From: Oceanicola sp. 22II-s10i
GTDB taxonomy: Bacteria > Pseudomonadota > Alphaproteobacteria > Rhodobacterales > Rhodobacteraceae
NCBI RefSeq assembly: GCF_002210105.1
Contig: NZ_AQQU01000001.1
Location: forward strand, 1,152,501-1,216,500
Direction: 5' to 3'
DNA length: 64,000 nucleotides
Both the position numbers and the translations under genes were made by a program. This document shows positions 27,353 to 36,265 of the stretch, piece after piece; positions within the stretch are counted from its first letter, which is position 1, and the number at the start of each line of letters is the position of its first letter. The notes under the pieces were generated by a model. That model did not search any database. It saw nothing but the letters and a program-made list of their open reading frames with translations, and had not been told where the DNA came from.

Positions 27353-28560
27353 GTCGCCAGCAGCTCCTTGACCGTCACGGCCGGGTCGGCGACGCGGGCC
27401 GGGTCGGGGCTGCGGCCGGATTCGATCAGGCGCTTGCCGGTCATGTAGGCGCGCGGGTCGTTCATCGCGTCCACGGCCAGCAGCTCGGTCCCGCAGTAAT
27501 ACCAGTAGGACACCGCCTGACCTTCGCCCGGACGGGTCACGACGCGGTCGTAGCCGGTGTTCAGCCCGGCGATCTGCAGCTTGACGTCGTACTGGTCGGA
27601 CCAGAACCACGGTTTCGGCACGTAGTCCGTTTCGGCGCCCAGCATGTTGTCGGCCACCGCTTCGGCCTGGTCGATGGCGTTCTGCACCGATTCCAGCCGG
27701 ATGCGCTGGCCGCGATAGGGCAGCGAGGCGCAGTCGCCGGCCGCCCAGATCGACGGGTCCGAGGTCTGGCCGCGCGCATCGGTGGCGATGCCGTTGTCGA
27801 TGGTCAGGCCCGCGGCCTCGGCCAGTTCGAGGTTCGGCGCGATGCCGATGCCCGCAACGACAACGTCGCAGGCGGTTTCCGAGCCGTCCGCCAGCACCGC
27901 GCCGGTGACGTGGTCGGTGCCGGTCAGGCGGGTCAGGCCGGTGTTCTCGATCACCTGCACGCCATGGTCGCGGTGCAATTGGCGGAACCAGTCGGCGGTT
28001 TCGGGCGCGGCGACGCGGCCGAGAATGCGCTGCGCCGCCTCGACCAGCGTCACCCGCATCCCTGATTTGGCCGCCACGGCCGCCGCCTCCAGCCCGATGT
28101 AGCCGCCGCCGACCACCAGCAGGCCGTTGCCCGGCTTGAGGTAGGGGCGCATCGCGTCGGCATCGGCCAGCGTCCGCATCGTCAGCACGCCGGGCAGATC
28201 GCCACCGATCGCGCCGGGCAGGCGGCGGGGGCGGGAACCGGTCGTCAGCGCGAGGCGGTCATAGTGCAGCACCTCGCCCGATTCGAGCGTCACGGTCCGT
28301 GCCGCGGGATCGAACCCCGTGACCCGCACGCCGGTGCGGACGGTGATGTCATGCTCCGCATAGAAACTGTCCTGCCGGAGGTAGAGGCGTTCCTCCTCCA
28401 TCTCGCCCAGCAGGTAGGCCTTGGAGAGCGGCGGGCGCTGATAGGGGGGCACCGGTTCCTCGCCGATCAGGGTGATCTGCCCGGTCTCGCCCTTGGCGCG
28501 CAGGCGGGCAACGAGTGCGGCCCCGGCCTGTCCCGCCCCGATCACAACCGTATTTGCCAT
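27349..28560 (-). CDS. NAD(P)/FAD-dependent ferredoxin (rubredoxin-type) reductase
   Basis: The 403-residue flavoprotein has an N-terminal FAD Rossmann motif (VVIGAGQAGAALVARLRAKG), a second dinucleotide motif (LLVVGGGYIGLEAAAVA) and IWAAGDCAS for FAD. It resembles putidaredoxin and rhodocoxin reductases that pass electrons from NADH to a [2Fe-2S] ferredoxin and on to P450s or dioxygenases. The partner is not encoded next to it. It is divergent from a peroxiredoxin gene and overlaps rsmD by 4 bases. Confidence 0.9.
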   Translation of the reverse strand: MANTVVIGAGQAGAALVARLRAKGETGQITLIGEEPVPPYQRPPLSKAYLLGEMEEERLYLRQDSFYAEHDITVRTGVRVTGFDPAARTVTLESGEVLHYDRLALTTGSRPRRLPGAIGGDLPGVLTMRTLADADAMRPYLKPGNGLLVVGGGYIGLEAAAVAAKSGMRVTLVEAAQRILGRVAAPETADWFRQLHRDHGVQVIENTGLTRLTGTDHVTGAVLADGSETACDVVVAGIGIAPNLELAEAAGLTIDNGIATDARGQTSDPSIWAAGDCASLPYRGQRIRLESVQNAIDQAEAVADNMLGAETDYVPKPWFWSDQYDVKLQIAGLNTGYDRVVTRPGEGQAVSYWYYCGTELLAVDAMNDPRAYMTGKRLIESGRSPDPARVADPAVTVKELLAT

Positions 28561-28655
28561 GATGTGTCCCTTTCCCGCTGGCCCGCTCCGTGGCGCACCC
28601 TATATCCTGCGAACTGCGAATGACAACGCGCGCACAACACGGAGGACAGGACACA

Positions 28656-29144
28656 ATGACCATTTCCACAGGCGACACGCTGCCCGAAGCGACGATGATC
28701 GCCACCTCGGGGGATGCCCCGTCCGGGGTGAAGTTTCCCGACTATGTTTCTGGCCGTAAGGTCGTGATCTTCGGCCTGCCCGCGGCCTTCAGCGGCACCT
28801 GCACGACCGCGCATGTCCCCAGTTTCCTGCGCAACCGCGAGGCGCTGGCGGCCAAGGGCGTGGACGAGGTGATCTGCGTTTCGGTCAACGATTTCTTCGC
28901 GATGAAGGCCTGGGACGGCCAGATCGGCGCCAGCGCCGGGGGAATCACCATGCTGGCCGACGGCATGGCCGAGTTCACCAAGGCCATCGGCATGGACTTC
29001 ACCGCGCCGCCGGTCGGCTTCATCGACCGGTCGAAGCGCTACACCATGCTGGTCGAGGATGGCGTCGTGACCGCGCTGAACCTCGAGGAGTCGCCGGGGC
29101 AATGCAGCATCTCGGCGGCCGAGACGCTTCTGGACCAGATGTAG
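28656..29144 (+). CDS. Peroxiredoxin, Prx5-type
   Basis: The 162-residue protein has the peroxidatic cysteine (Cys49) in PAAFSGTCTTAHVPSF, the pattern of Prx5/glutaredoxin-type peroxiredoxins. A second cysteine lies in SPGQCSISAAE. It reduces H2O2 and organic peroxides, probably with glutathione or glutaredoxin. The start is ATG 28656 after GGAGGA; the longer upstream frame lacks conservation. It is divergent from the ferredoxin reductase gene. Confidence 0.93.
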   Translation: MTISTGDTLPEATMIATSGDAPSGVKFPDYVSGRKVVIFGLPAAFSGTCTTAHVPSFLRNREALAAKGVDEVICVSVNDFFAMKAWDGQIGASAGGITMLADGMAEFTKAIGMDFTAPPVGFIDRSKRYTMLVEDGVVTALNLEESPGQCSISAAETLLDQM

Positions 29145-29162
29145 GGTTCAGCGAAAAGGAAA

Positions 29163-29268
29163 TCGGGCGAAAGCGGCCGGATCGCGTAGACCGAGATCGC
29201 AGCCGCTTCCGCCCGACGTGTGCCACTGGGGAAGTGGCGCGAGAGACCGGTTGATGGGGATGAACCGG
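29163..29268. repeat. Three successive hairpins after the peroxiredoxin gene
   Basis: Three inverted repeats sit in a row: TCGGGCGAAAGCGGC/GCCGCTTCCGCCCGA (29163-29177 and 29202-29216, one mismatch), GCCACT/AGTGGC (29222-29238, perfect) and CCGGTT/AACCGG (29247-29268, perfect). They fill the gap between convergent peroxiredoxin and mscS genes. None has a T tract. They may terminate or stabilise transcripts. Confidence 0.6.
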
Positions 29269-29303
29269 ACCATACGAAAGTATAGGGTCCCGTTACGTAA
29301 ACG

Positions 29304-30173
29304 TCAAAGGCTTCCTGCGGTCTCCTGCTCCTGCCGGTTCACGTAGAGCGTGCTGGTCGGGAAGGGGATCGAGACGCCGCCGGCATCCAGCGCTTCCTTC
29401 ACCTTCCGCTTCATGTCCGACTGGTAGGCGAAGAAGACCGCGCTGTCGCACCACGCGCGGACGAGGAAGTCGACCGAGAAGTCGCCGAGGTTGTTCACCT
29501 GGATGAACATCGCGGGTTCCGGGTGGGTCCGTTCGTCGGCCATCACCACCTCGCGGATGATCGTCTCGGCCTGTTTCAGGTCGCTGTCGTAGCTGACGCC
29601 GAACGTCCATTCCGCCCGCCGGGTCGGATAGACCGAGTAGTTGACGATCGTGTTCCCCCAGACCTCGGAATTGGGGATGATGATCTGGACGTTGGACATG
29701 TTCGCCAGTTCGGTGAAATTCAGGGTGATGTCCTTGACGGTCCCCATCTGGCCCGCGATCTCGACGAAATCGCCGTGCTTGATCGGGCGGAAGAAGACGA
29801 TCATCACACCGGCCGCGACGTTTGACAGCGTGCCCTGCAGGGCGAGGCCGATGGCCAGACCGGCGGCACCGATGACCGCGATCACGCTGGTGGTCCGCAC
29901 GCCGAAGGTGTTCAGCACGAACAGGAAGGTGAAGCCGAGGATCGCGTAACGCGCGATGGAGCCCAGGAAGTTGAACAGGGTGTCGTCCAGGCGGGCGTAG
30001 CGCTTGGCGAGGTTGGTGATCCGGCGGTTGGCCCATCCCGCGATCACGAAGCCGACGACAATAATGAAGACCGCCGACAACATGCTGCCCGCGATACTGG
30101 CCAGGAATTCGAGGGTGAGAATGTCGCCGACCGTGCGGCCGTTCCAGATTTCCGTATTCAGCAGGTCTTGCAT
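29304..30173 (-). CDS. Small-conductance mechanosensitive channel (MscS family)
   Basis: The 289-residue protein has N-terminal membrane helices and the pore-lining GLALQGTLSNVAAGVMI region. It continues with the VEIAGQMGTVKDI beta domain that builds the cytoplasmic cage. MscS homologues open under membrane tension during osmotic downshift. The start ATG overlaps the phhB stop by one base (TGATG). It is the last of three tightly packed genes. Confidence 0.93.
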   Translation of the reverse strand: MQDLLNTEIWNGRTVGDILTLEFLASIAGSMLSAVFIIVVGFVIAGWANRRITNLAKRYARLDDTLFNFLGSIARYAILGFTFLFVLNTFGVRTTSVIAVIGAAGLAIGLALQGTLSNVAAGVMIVFFRPIKHGDFVEIAGQMGTVKDITLNFTELANMSNVQIIIPNSEVWGNTIVNYSVYPTRRAEWTFGVSYDSDLKQAETIIREVVMADERTHPEPAMFIQVNNLGDFSVDFLVRAWCDSAVFFAYQSDMKRKVKEALDAGGVSIPFPTSTLYVNRQEQETAGSL

Positions 30174-30472
30174 CAGGCTTCCGTCAGTTGGTCCATCTTG
30201 CGGGCGAGCTTGGCATCCAGCGCCGACAGGCCGCCGACATCATGTGTGGTCAGGTGCACGGCCACGCGCTTGTAGCTGTTCGTCCAGTCGGGGTGGTGTT
30301 CCCATTTTTCGGCCCAGAGCGCAACGCGGGTCATCCATGAGAAGGCTTCGGTGAAGTCCTCGAAAAGGAACTCCTTTTCCAGCGCGTCCTCGCCCTCGGC
30401 CAGCGTCCAGCCCCGGTCCAGCAGCGGCTCCAGCAATGTCTTGCGGGCGGTATCCGACAGTTTCTCGGTCAA
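30173..30472 (-). CDS. phhB: 4a-hydroxytetrahydrobiopterin dehydratase
   Basis: The 99-residue pterin-4a-carbinolamine dehydratase carries the signature [20 protein letters not shown]. It recycles the pterin cofactor of aromatic amino acid hydroxylases and can support other pterin reactions. I choose TTG (complement of 30470-30472) as start because it overlaps the upstream stop as TTGA, and [16 protein letters not shown] fits the family. No phenylalanine hydroxylase gene is nearby. It is coupled on both sides. Confidence 0.9.
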   Translation of the reverse strand: MTEKLSDTARKTLLEPLLDRGWTLAEGEDALEKEFLFEDFTEAFSWMTRVALWAEKWEHHPDWTNSYKRVAVHLTTHDVGGLSALDAKLARKMDQLTEA

Positions 30473-31665
30473 TCTTGTTCCTCCCTCTGGTCGCGGCGGA
30501 ACGGCCCGTAGGCCGTCAGCACCTCGATATCCTGTTCGATCGCGCGGCGTTCCTCCTGCAGGAACCGTTCGATCGCGCGGGCAAAGCCGGCGTCGCCGAC
30601 CCAGTGCAGCGAATGGCACTCCGCGGGCAGGTAGCCGCGGGCCAGCTTGTGTTCACCCTGCGCGCCTGCTTCTACGCCCGAAAGGCGCTCGCGGATCGCA
30701 TAGTCGATGGCCTGATAGTAGCACGCTTCGAAATGCAGGAACTCATGATGCTCGATACAGCCCCAGTATCGGCCATAAAGCGTATCCCGCCCGATCATGT
30801 TCAGCGCGCCCGCGATGTCGCGCCCGTCGCGGTCGCACATCACCAGCAGGATGTCGTCGCGCAGGGTGTCCTGCGCGATGTCGAAGAACTGCCGGGTCAG
30901 GTAGGGGCTGCCCCATTTCCGGCTGCCGGTGTCCTGGTAGAAGCGCCAGAAGGCGTCCCAGTGGTGCGGCTGGATCTCGTCCCCGGTCAGCATCCGGATG
31001 TCGCCGCCGAAGGCCTGCGCGCGCTGGCGTTCCTTGCGGATCGTCTTGCGCTTGCGCGACGAGAGGGACCCGAGGAAATCGTCGAAGCTGTCGTAGCCGT
31101 GGTTTTCCCAATGGAACTGCTGCGACACCCGGCGCATCAGTCCCATCTGTTCGCCCGCAATCGCCTCGCCCTCGGTGCAGAAGGTGATGTGCAGCGAAGA
31201 CAGCATGTTGTCCGCCGCCAGCTGAACCGCGCCCTGCACCAGTGCCGACATGCCCTCGGCCTCGGCGCCGGGCTTGACGAGGAATCGGCGGCCTGTGGCG
31301 GGGGTAAAGGGCACGGCGATCTGCAGCTTGGGGTAATACTGACCGCCCGCATTCTCGTAGGCATGGGCCCATGAGAAATCGAAGATGTATTCGCCCTGGC
31401 TGTTGTTCTTGGCATAGAGCGGCGCGACTCCGATCAGTTCCCCATTCCGCCGGGCGCTCAGATAGCGCGGCTCCCACCCGGTGCCGCGCCCGACGGAGCG
31501 GCTGTCCTCGAGCGCTTTCAGGAAGCGGTAGGTGGTGAAGGGATCGTAGGGGCGGCCGCCGTCCGCGGCTTCCGGACACGCACAGGAATCCCACTCGGCC
31601 GCGGAGATTTCCGACAGCGCGGGCAGGACGTGTATCTCGACCACATCGTCCATCTGTTTCTGCAT
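30469..31665 (-). CDS. GNAT/FemAB-like N-acyltransferase (DUF482 family)
   Basis: The 398-residue protein matches the peptidoglycan-associated acyltransferase-like family, with the middle [18 protein letters not shown] stretch, [15 protein letters not shown], and late [15 protein letters not shown] and [12 protein letters not shown] blocks. The substrate is unknown; relatives show a tandem GNAT fold. It lies upstream of phhB (4-base overlap), which is one-base coupled to mscS. It could start at the first ATG or at the in-frame ATG four codons on. Confidence 0.85.
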   Translation of the reverse strand: MQKQMDDVVEIHVLPALSEISAAEWDSCACPEAADGGRPYDPFTTYRFLKALEDSRSVGRGTGWEPRYLSARRNGELIGVAPLYAKNNSQGEYIFDFSWAHAYENAGGQYYPKLQIAVPFTPATGRRFLVKPGAEAEGMSALVQGAVQLAADNMLSSLHITFCTEGEAIAGEQMGLMRRVSQQFHWENHGYDSFDDFLGSLSSRKRKTIRKERQRAQAFGGDIRMLTGDEIQPHHWDAFWRFYQDTGSRKWGSPYLTRQFFDIAQDTLRDDILLVMCDRDGRDIAGALNMIGRDTLYGRYWGCIEHHEFLHFEACYYQAIDYAIRERLSGVEAGAQGEHKLARGYLPAECHSLHWVGDAGFARAIERFLQEERRAIEQDIEVLTAYGPFRRDQREEQD

Positions 31666-31708
31666 CCCGGATCAATCTGGGCCGATCCCCTCGCGGATCA
31701 AGCGGACC

Positions 31709-32482
31709 CTACAGGGGGATTTCGGCCGGGTAACCTTCGAACGTGACGTTGTCGGCGACCTTCCGCGCCGCAGCCTCCTGTTCGGGCGAACGGATGGTCC
31801 AGCACAGGATCGGCAGGCCCTTTGACTTGAGCTCGGCCACACGCGGGCGGTCCAGATCGCCCGCCTCATGGCTGATGAAACTGGCGCCGGTCGCGTCGAT
31901 GTCGGGTATCCCGCGCAGCCTGTCGCGGGTGGCGGCGGGGATCAGCTTCCAGTCTTCGGGGCGGTAGGCCGAGGTGACGATGCCGCGCGGGACATCGGGC
32001 GCGAGGCCGGACAGGATGCGGACCGAATGCGGGTTGAACGACATGAAGGCCAGCGGCCCGTCATAGCCTTTGACCGCCTCCGCCGCCTTTTCCTCCAGCG
32101 CGCCCACGCCGGGGCCGAGCGCGCCGTCCTGATCCTTGACCTCGACCAGCAGGGGCACCCTGCCCGCGACGAGGTCGAGCACCTCGGCGAAGGTCGGCGC
32201 GCCGGTCGCGCCGCCGGTCAGCACCATGGCGCCGAGGTCGGCGGCGGTGGCGGCCTTCACTTGCCCGGTCCGGCCGGTCAGCCGTTCGAGCGCGTAGTCA
32301 TGGAACACCACCGCCTGCGCATCGGCGGTCAGCTGCAGGTCGATCTCGATCCCGTAGCCCGCCTGAACAGCGGCAAGGATCGCCTCGCGCGAGTTCTCGG
32401 GCCGTCCGGCGGACAGGTCATGCAGCGCGCGGTGCGCGATCGGGGCCCTGAGAAAGGCGGCGGGCAGGGAAGGGGCCTGCAT
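31709..32482 (-). CDS. Glycerophosphodiester phosphodiesterase
   Basis: The 257-residue protein has the GDPD catalytic elements: H-R in IAHRALHD, ENSREAI, GIEIDLQLTAD with the metal glutamate and aspartate, and VVFHDYALERLTG. It cleaves glycerophosphodiesters to glycerol 3-phosphate and an alcohol. The start ATG 32480-32482 comes 10 bases after the RidA gene stop; a longer frame over that gene is rejected. Confidence 0.92.
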   Translation of the reverse strand: MQAPSLPAAFLRAPIAHRALHDLSAGRPENSREAILAAVQAGYGIEIDLQLTADAQAVVFHDYALERLTGRTGQVKAATAADLGAMVLTGGATGAPTFAEVLDLVAGRVPLLVEVKDQDGALGPGVGALEEKAAEAVKGYDGPLAFMSFNPHSVRILSGLAPDVPRGIVTSAYRPEDWKLIPAATRDRLRGIPDIDATGASFISHEAGDLDRPRVAELKSKGLPILCWTIRSPEQEAAARKVADNVTFEGYPAEIPL

Positions 32483-32492
32483 GTCTGGTCGC

Positions 32493-32957
32493 TCAGTCGA
32501 TCTGGAAGATGCCTTCGATCTCGACCGCCACGTTGAACGGCAGGGCACCGGCGGACACGGCGGACCGGGCATGGCGCCCGGCCTCGCCCAGAACCTCGAC
32601 AAGGAAGTCGGACGCGCCATTGATGACCTTGGGCTGTTCGCCGAATTCCGGGGTCGAGTTCACGAAACCGGTCAGCTTGACCACCCGCTTGAGCCGCGAC
32701 AGGTCGCCGCCGCAGGCTGCCTTGACCTGCGTCAGCAGGGAAATCGCGCACTGGCGTGCGGCGGCCGCGCCCTCTTCGACCGACAGCTCGGCGCCGATCT
32801 TGCCCTGCATCAACTTGCCGTCCTTCATCGACACCTGGCCGGACACGTAGAGCGTGTCACCGACCTGCACGAAGGGGATGTAGTTCGCGGCGGGCGCGGT
32901 GGCTTCGGGCAGGGTGATGCCCATGTCGGCAAGGCGGGATTCGATGGCGTTGGTCAT
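32493..32957 (-). CDS. RidA/YjgF-family protein
   Basis: The 154-residue protein matches the RidA family with YVSGQVSMKDGKL, the GDLSRLKRVVKL helix-strand, NSTPEFGEQPKVINGASDFL and a final SAGALPFNVAVEIEGI stretch. RidA enzymes hydrolyse reactive enamine/imine intermediates from PLP enzymes. It is followed by the GDPD gene in the same direction, a pairing also seen in related genomes. Confidence 0.92.
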   Translation of the reverse strand: MTNAIESRLADMGITLPEATAPAANYIPFVQVGDTLYVSGQVSMKDGKLMQGKIGAELSVEEGAAAARQCAISLLTQVKAACGGDLSRLKRVVKLTGFVNSTPEFGEQPKVINGASDFLVEVLGEAGRHARSAVSAGALPFNVAVEIEGIFQID

Positions 32958-33038
32958 GGCGGCCTCCGGGAAATGAATGCGCCCCGGACGCTAGTGGTCC
33001 GGGGCGGGAATGCAACCGCTAAACGCGGGCGGAACCGG

Positions 33039-34352
33039 TCAGGATTCGCGGAAGGCGCGGCGGAAGTAATCGGCCATAGGCTTGATCAGGTAATCCAGCG
33101 GAGACTGCTCGCCGGTGCGGACATAGGCTTCGACCGGCATGCCGGGCAGCAGGTGCTGGTCCGGTTGCAGCTTGTCCAGTTCGCCCTCGGCCAGTCGGAT
33201 CTCGATCTCGTAGAAACTGCGCAGCCGGGATTCGTCGGTGAATGCGTCGGCGGAAACCAGCGTCACGCTGCCGTAGAAGTCAGGCATGTCCCGCTGGGTG
33301 AAGGCCGAGAAACGCAGGATCGCCTCCTGCCCGACATAGATCTGGTCGATGCTGATCGGGTCCACCTGCGCGGCGATGATCAGCGGCCGGTCCTGCGGCA
33401 CGACATACAGCAGCTGCTGCGCGGGCTGCACCACAGACCGCCGGGCCGAGACCTGCAGGCCATAGACGATCCCCGAAACCGGGGCGGTGATGTCCAGCCG
33501 TTCGATCCGGGTCAGCAGGGCGCGACGGTTTTCCAGCTGCGACAGCTCGCGATACTGCAACTCGCGCAGCTGAGAAATCGCCTCTTCGCGCCGTGTTGTG
33601 TCGATCTGCAGGATGGCCAGGTCGATCTCGGTGATGCGCCCCTCGGACTGCGCGCGCGCCGACTGCACCTCGCCGAGCGTGCCGCGCAGCCGCGCCTCCT
33701 CGCGCTGGAGCGCGAGCACCCGCGCGGCCTGCGCAAGGCCGCGGTCCAGCAGGCTGCGCTGCGATGTCAGCTCCTCCTCGATCAGCTCGAGCTGGGTGCC
33801 GATGGCGGCGATCTGCGCGTCGTAGCCGCCGATCTGGCTGCTGATCTGTTCGCGCCGCTTGCCGAGCTGGTCGATCTCGCTCTGCTTGGACTTCAGGCGG
33901 GCGTCGAACAGGCTGTTCTGTCCGTCCATCAGCTTGCGCGCTTCCTCTCGGGTCTGCGCGACCTCGACCAGCATGTTGTCGAAGGTGATCGCGTCATCGC
34001 CGTTCTGTTCGGCCTCCAGCCGCCCGCGGCGCGCCATCAGTTCGAACAACTGCCCCTCGACCACCGCCAGTTCGGACCTGAGCGGCGCGGCCTCCAGCCG
34101 GACCAGCACCTGGTCGGCCTCGACGAACTGGCCCTCCTCGACCAGCACCTCTTCGATCACGCCGCCATCGGGGTGCTGGACGACCTGCCGGTTCTTGTCG
34201 ACCTCGATCCGGCCCATGGCGATGACGGCGCCGGAAAGCTCGCTCGTCGCGGCCCATGTGCCGAAGCCGCCGATCAGCGCGAAGAGCGCCAGCAGCCCGA
34301 TGGCCATGGGCGAGGATGCGGACCAGCGGTTCGTGCTGTCGCGTCCGGTCAT
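33039..34352 (-). CDS. HlyD-family membrane fusion protein of a type I secretion system
   Basis: The 437-residue adaptor has one N-terminal transmembrane helix (IGLLALFALIGGFGTWAA), a biotinyl-like half-motif (HPDGGVIEEVLVEEGQFV), a long alpha-helical coiled coil (about residues 70-250) and the second lipoyl half (LDITAPVSGIVYGL). It links the inner-membrane ABC exporter to a TolC-type outer-membrane channel. Start ATG 34350-34352 overlaps the ABC gene stop (ATGA). A longer frame into the ABC gene is rejected. Confidence 0.94.
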   Translation of the reverse strand: MTGRDSTNRWSASSPMAIGLLALFALIGGFGTWAATSELSGAVIAMGRIEVDKNRQVVQHPDGGVIEEVLVEEGQFVEADQVLVRLEAAPLRSELAVVEGQLFELMARRGRLEAEQNGDDAITFDNMLVEVAQTREEARKLMDGQNSLFDARLKSKQSEIDQLGKRREQISSQIGGYDAQIAAIGTQLELIEEELTSQRSLLDRGLAQAARVLALQREEARLRGTLGEVQSARAQSEGRITEIDLAILQIDTTRREEAISQLRELQYRELSQLENRRALLTRIERLDITAPVSGIVYGLQVSARRSVVQPAQQLLYVVPQDRPLIIAAQVDPISIDQIYVGQEAILRFSAFTQRDMPDFYGSVTLVSADAFTDESRLRSFYEIEIRLAEGELDKLQPDQHLLPGMPVEAYVRTGEQSPLDYLIKPMADYFRRAFRES

Positions 34353-36085
34353 CTGACACCTCCGGGCCCGCTGGCCTGCTGGATCTGCTTGTGATTCTGC
34401 ACGACCTCGCGCAGCACCTCGTCCTTGGGACCGAAGGCGACTCGGCTGCCGTTTTCGAGCATCAGCAGCAGGTCGCATTCCTGGATCGCCGCGGGGCGGT
34501 GCGCCATGATGAGGACGGAACAGCCGCGTGCCTTGAGCGCGCGGATCGCGCCGTTCAGCGCCATGCTGCCCTCGTTGTCGAGGTTCGCGTTCGGTTCGTC
34601 CAGAACCAGCAGAACCGGGTCGGAATACATCGCGCGGGCCAGGCCGATCCGCTGGATCTGGCCGCCGGACAGCCGTCCGCCATTGGCGGTGACGCGGGTG
34701 TCATAGCCGTCGGGCAGCTTGAGGATCATCTCGTGCGCATCCGCCAGCTTCGCGGCCGCGATCACCTTCTGGTCGTCCGGTTCGGGTGACAGGCGCGCGA
34801 TATTCTCGGCGATGGTGCCATCGAAGAGCTGCACCCGCTGCGGGAGGTATCCGATGTGATTGCCGCGCGCGGTCGGATCGAACTGGTCCAGCGATGCGCC
34901 GTCCAGCCGGATCTTGCCGCCCGCGACTCGCCACGCGCCGGTCAGGGCCCGCGCCAGCGTCGATTTGCCCGCGCCCGAGGGGCCGATGACGCCGACGGCC
35001 TGACCCGGCTCGACGTTGAAGCTCACGATGCGGAGCGCGGCGACACTATCCCCCGGCGGGATCACGGTGGCCTGGCTCACCTCCAGCCGCGCCCTGGGAC
35101 GCGGCAGTTCCGTGCGCCGGGGTTCCGGGGGGATCTCGGTCAGTAGGGTGCCGAGCGACCGCCAGCCCGACCGGGCGCGGGTGATCATCGGCCATTGCGC
35201 GATTGCCATCTCGATCGGCGCCAGGGCACGCCCCAGCAGGATCGACCCGGCGATCATCGCCCCGGCTGACAGTTCGCCCTGCAGAACCAGGTAGGCCCCG
35301 AGTCCCAGCATTGCGGACTGCAGGAACAGGCGGAACGTCTTGCCGATCGAGGAAAAGGTGACCGTGGTGTCTGTCGCCGCAAGCTGCGCGGCCAGCGCCG
35401 CGTCCCGCGCGCTGTTCCAGCGGGCGAAGGCGGCATCGCGCATCCCCATGGCCTGCAGCATCTCGGCTTCGTTTCTCAGCTGATCGGAAATCTGTTCCGC
35501 GGCCATGGTGCGACGCATGGAGTCGAGCTGAGGCCCGCGGGATATCCACTGGTTCAGCAGCGTGATGCATACCAGCAGCGCACCTCCGGCCAGCGCGAGG
35601 AGTCCCAGCATCGGATGGAACAGCGATATGCCGGCGAGGAAGACAGGGGTCCATGGAATGTCGAACATCGCCACCAGCGCGGGCGAGCCGAGCAGTTTCT
35701 GGATGGATTCGAGATCGCGCAGACCCGATGCGGACAGCGCATCGGGGCGGATCGCGGCGCGGCGTATCACCGCATCGAACACCCGGCCATCCAGGCGGGA
35801 CTGAAACCGGGCGCCGATCCGAGCGAGGATCCTGGTCCGCGACAGGTCGAGAAGGCCCATGATCAGGAACATGAAGGCGACGATCGTGGACAGCGCCAGC
35901 AGCGTCGCGGTGGACCGGGAACTGAGCACCCGATCGTACACCTGCAACATGTACAACGGTCCGGTCAGCATGAGAATATTCGCAAAGGCGCTGAACAGGG
36001 CTGCGGCCCAGAACAGGTGGCGGCTTTCGCGCCGGACGGCGCGCAGTTCCTCGAGACCAGGGTCCGAACTGTATTGCGTGGACAT
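34349..36085 (-). CDS. Type I secretion ABC exporter (PrtD/LapB-like, no C39 domain)
   Basis: The 578-residue half-transporter has an N-terminal membrane domain (LFWAAALFSAFANILMLTGP onward) and a nucleotide-binding domain: Walker A GPSGAGKST, signature LSGGQIQRIGLARA, Walker B LLVLDEPNANLD. No N-terminal peptidase-like domain is evident, so it resembles PrtD exporters of RTX-type proteins. No substrate or TolC gene lies in the window. Start ATG 36083-36085 follows a GGAG. Confidence 0.93.
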   Translation of the reverse strand: MSTQYSSDPGLEELRAVRRESRHLFWAAALFSAFANILMLTGPLYMLQVYDRVLSSRSTATLLALSTIVAFMFLIMGLLDLSRTRILARIGARFQSRLDGRVFDAVIRRAAIRPDALSASGLRDLESIQKLLGSPALVAMFDIPWTPVFLAGISLFHPMLGLLALAGGALLVCITLLNQWISRGPQLDSMRRTMAAEQISDQLRNEAEMLQAMGMRDAAFARWNSARDAALAAQLAATDTTVTFSSIGKTFRLFLQSAMLGLGAYLVLQGELSAGAMIAGSILLGRALAPIEMAIAQWPMITRARSGWRSLGTLLTEIPPEPRRTELPRPRARLEVSQATVIPPGDSVAALRIVSFNVEPGQAVGVIGPSGAGKSTLARALTGAWRVAGGKIRLDGASLDQFDPTARGNHIGYLPQRVQLFDGTIAENIARLSPEPDDQKVIAAAKLADAHEMILKLPDGYDTRVTANGGRLSGGQIQRIGLARAMYSDPVLLVLDEPNANLDNEGSMALNGAIRALKARGCSVLIMAHRPAAIQECDLLLMLENGSRVAFGPKDEVLREVVQNHKQIQQASGPGGVR

Positions 36086-36265
36086 GACAGCTCCGCCTCT
36101 CGACCAGAATGACCTCCTGCCGGAGGCTGCTTGAAAATTCCGCCCGACCCGGCGCTGGCGCCGGATTAGACGGCGTCCGGACTTTCTTCGCCCCTGCGGA
36201 CGCACTACCTTAGACACCAAATGGTTTAATATCACTGGGCAAAAGTTACATTGGCACCCTCCATC

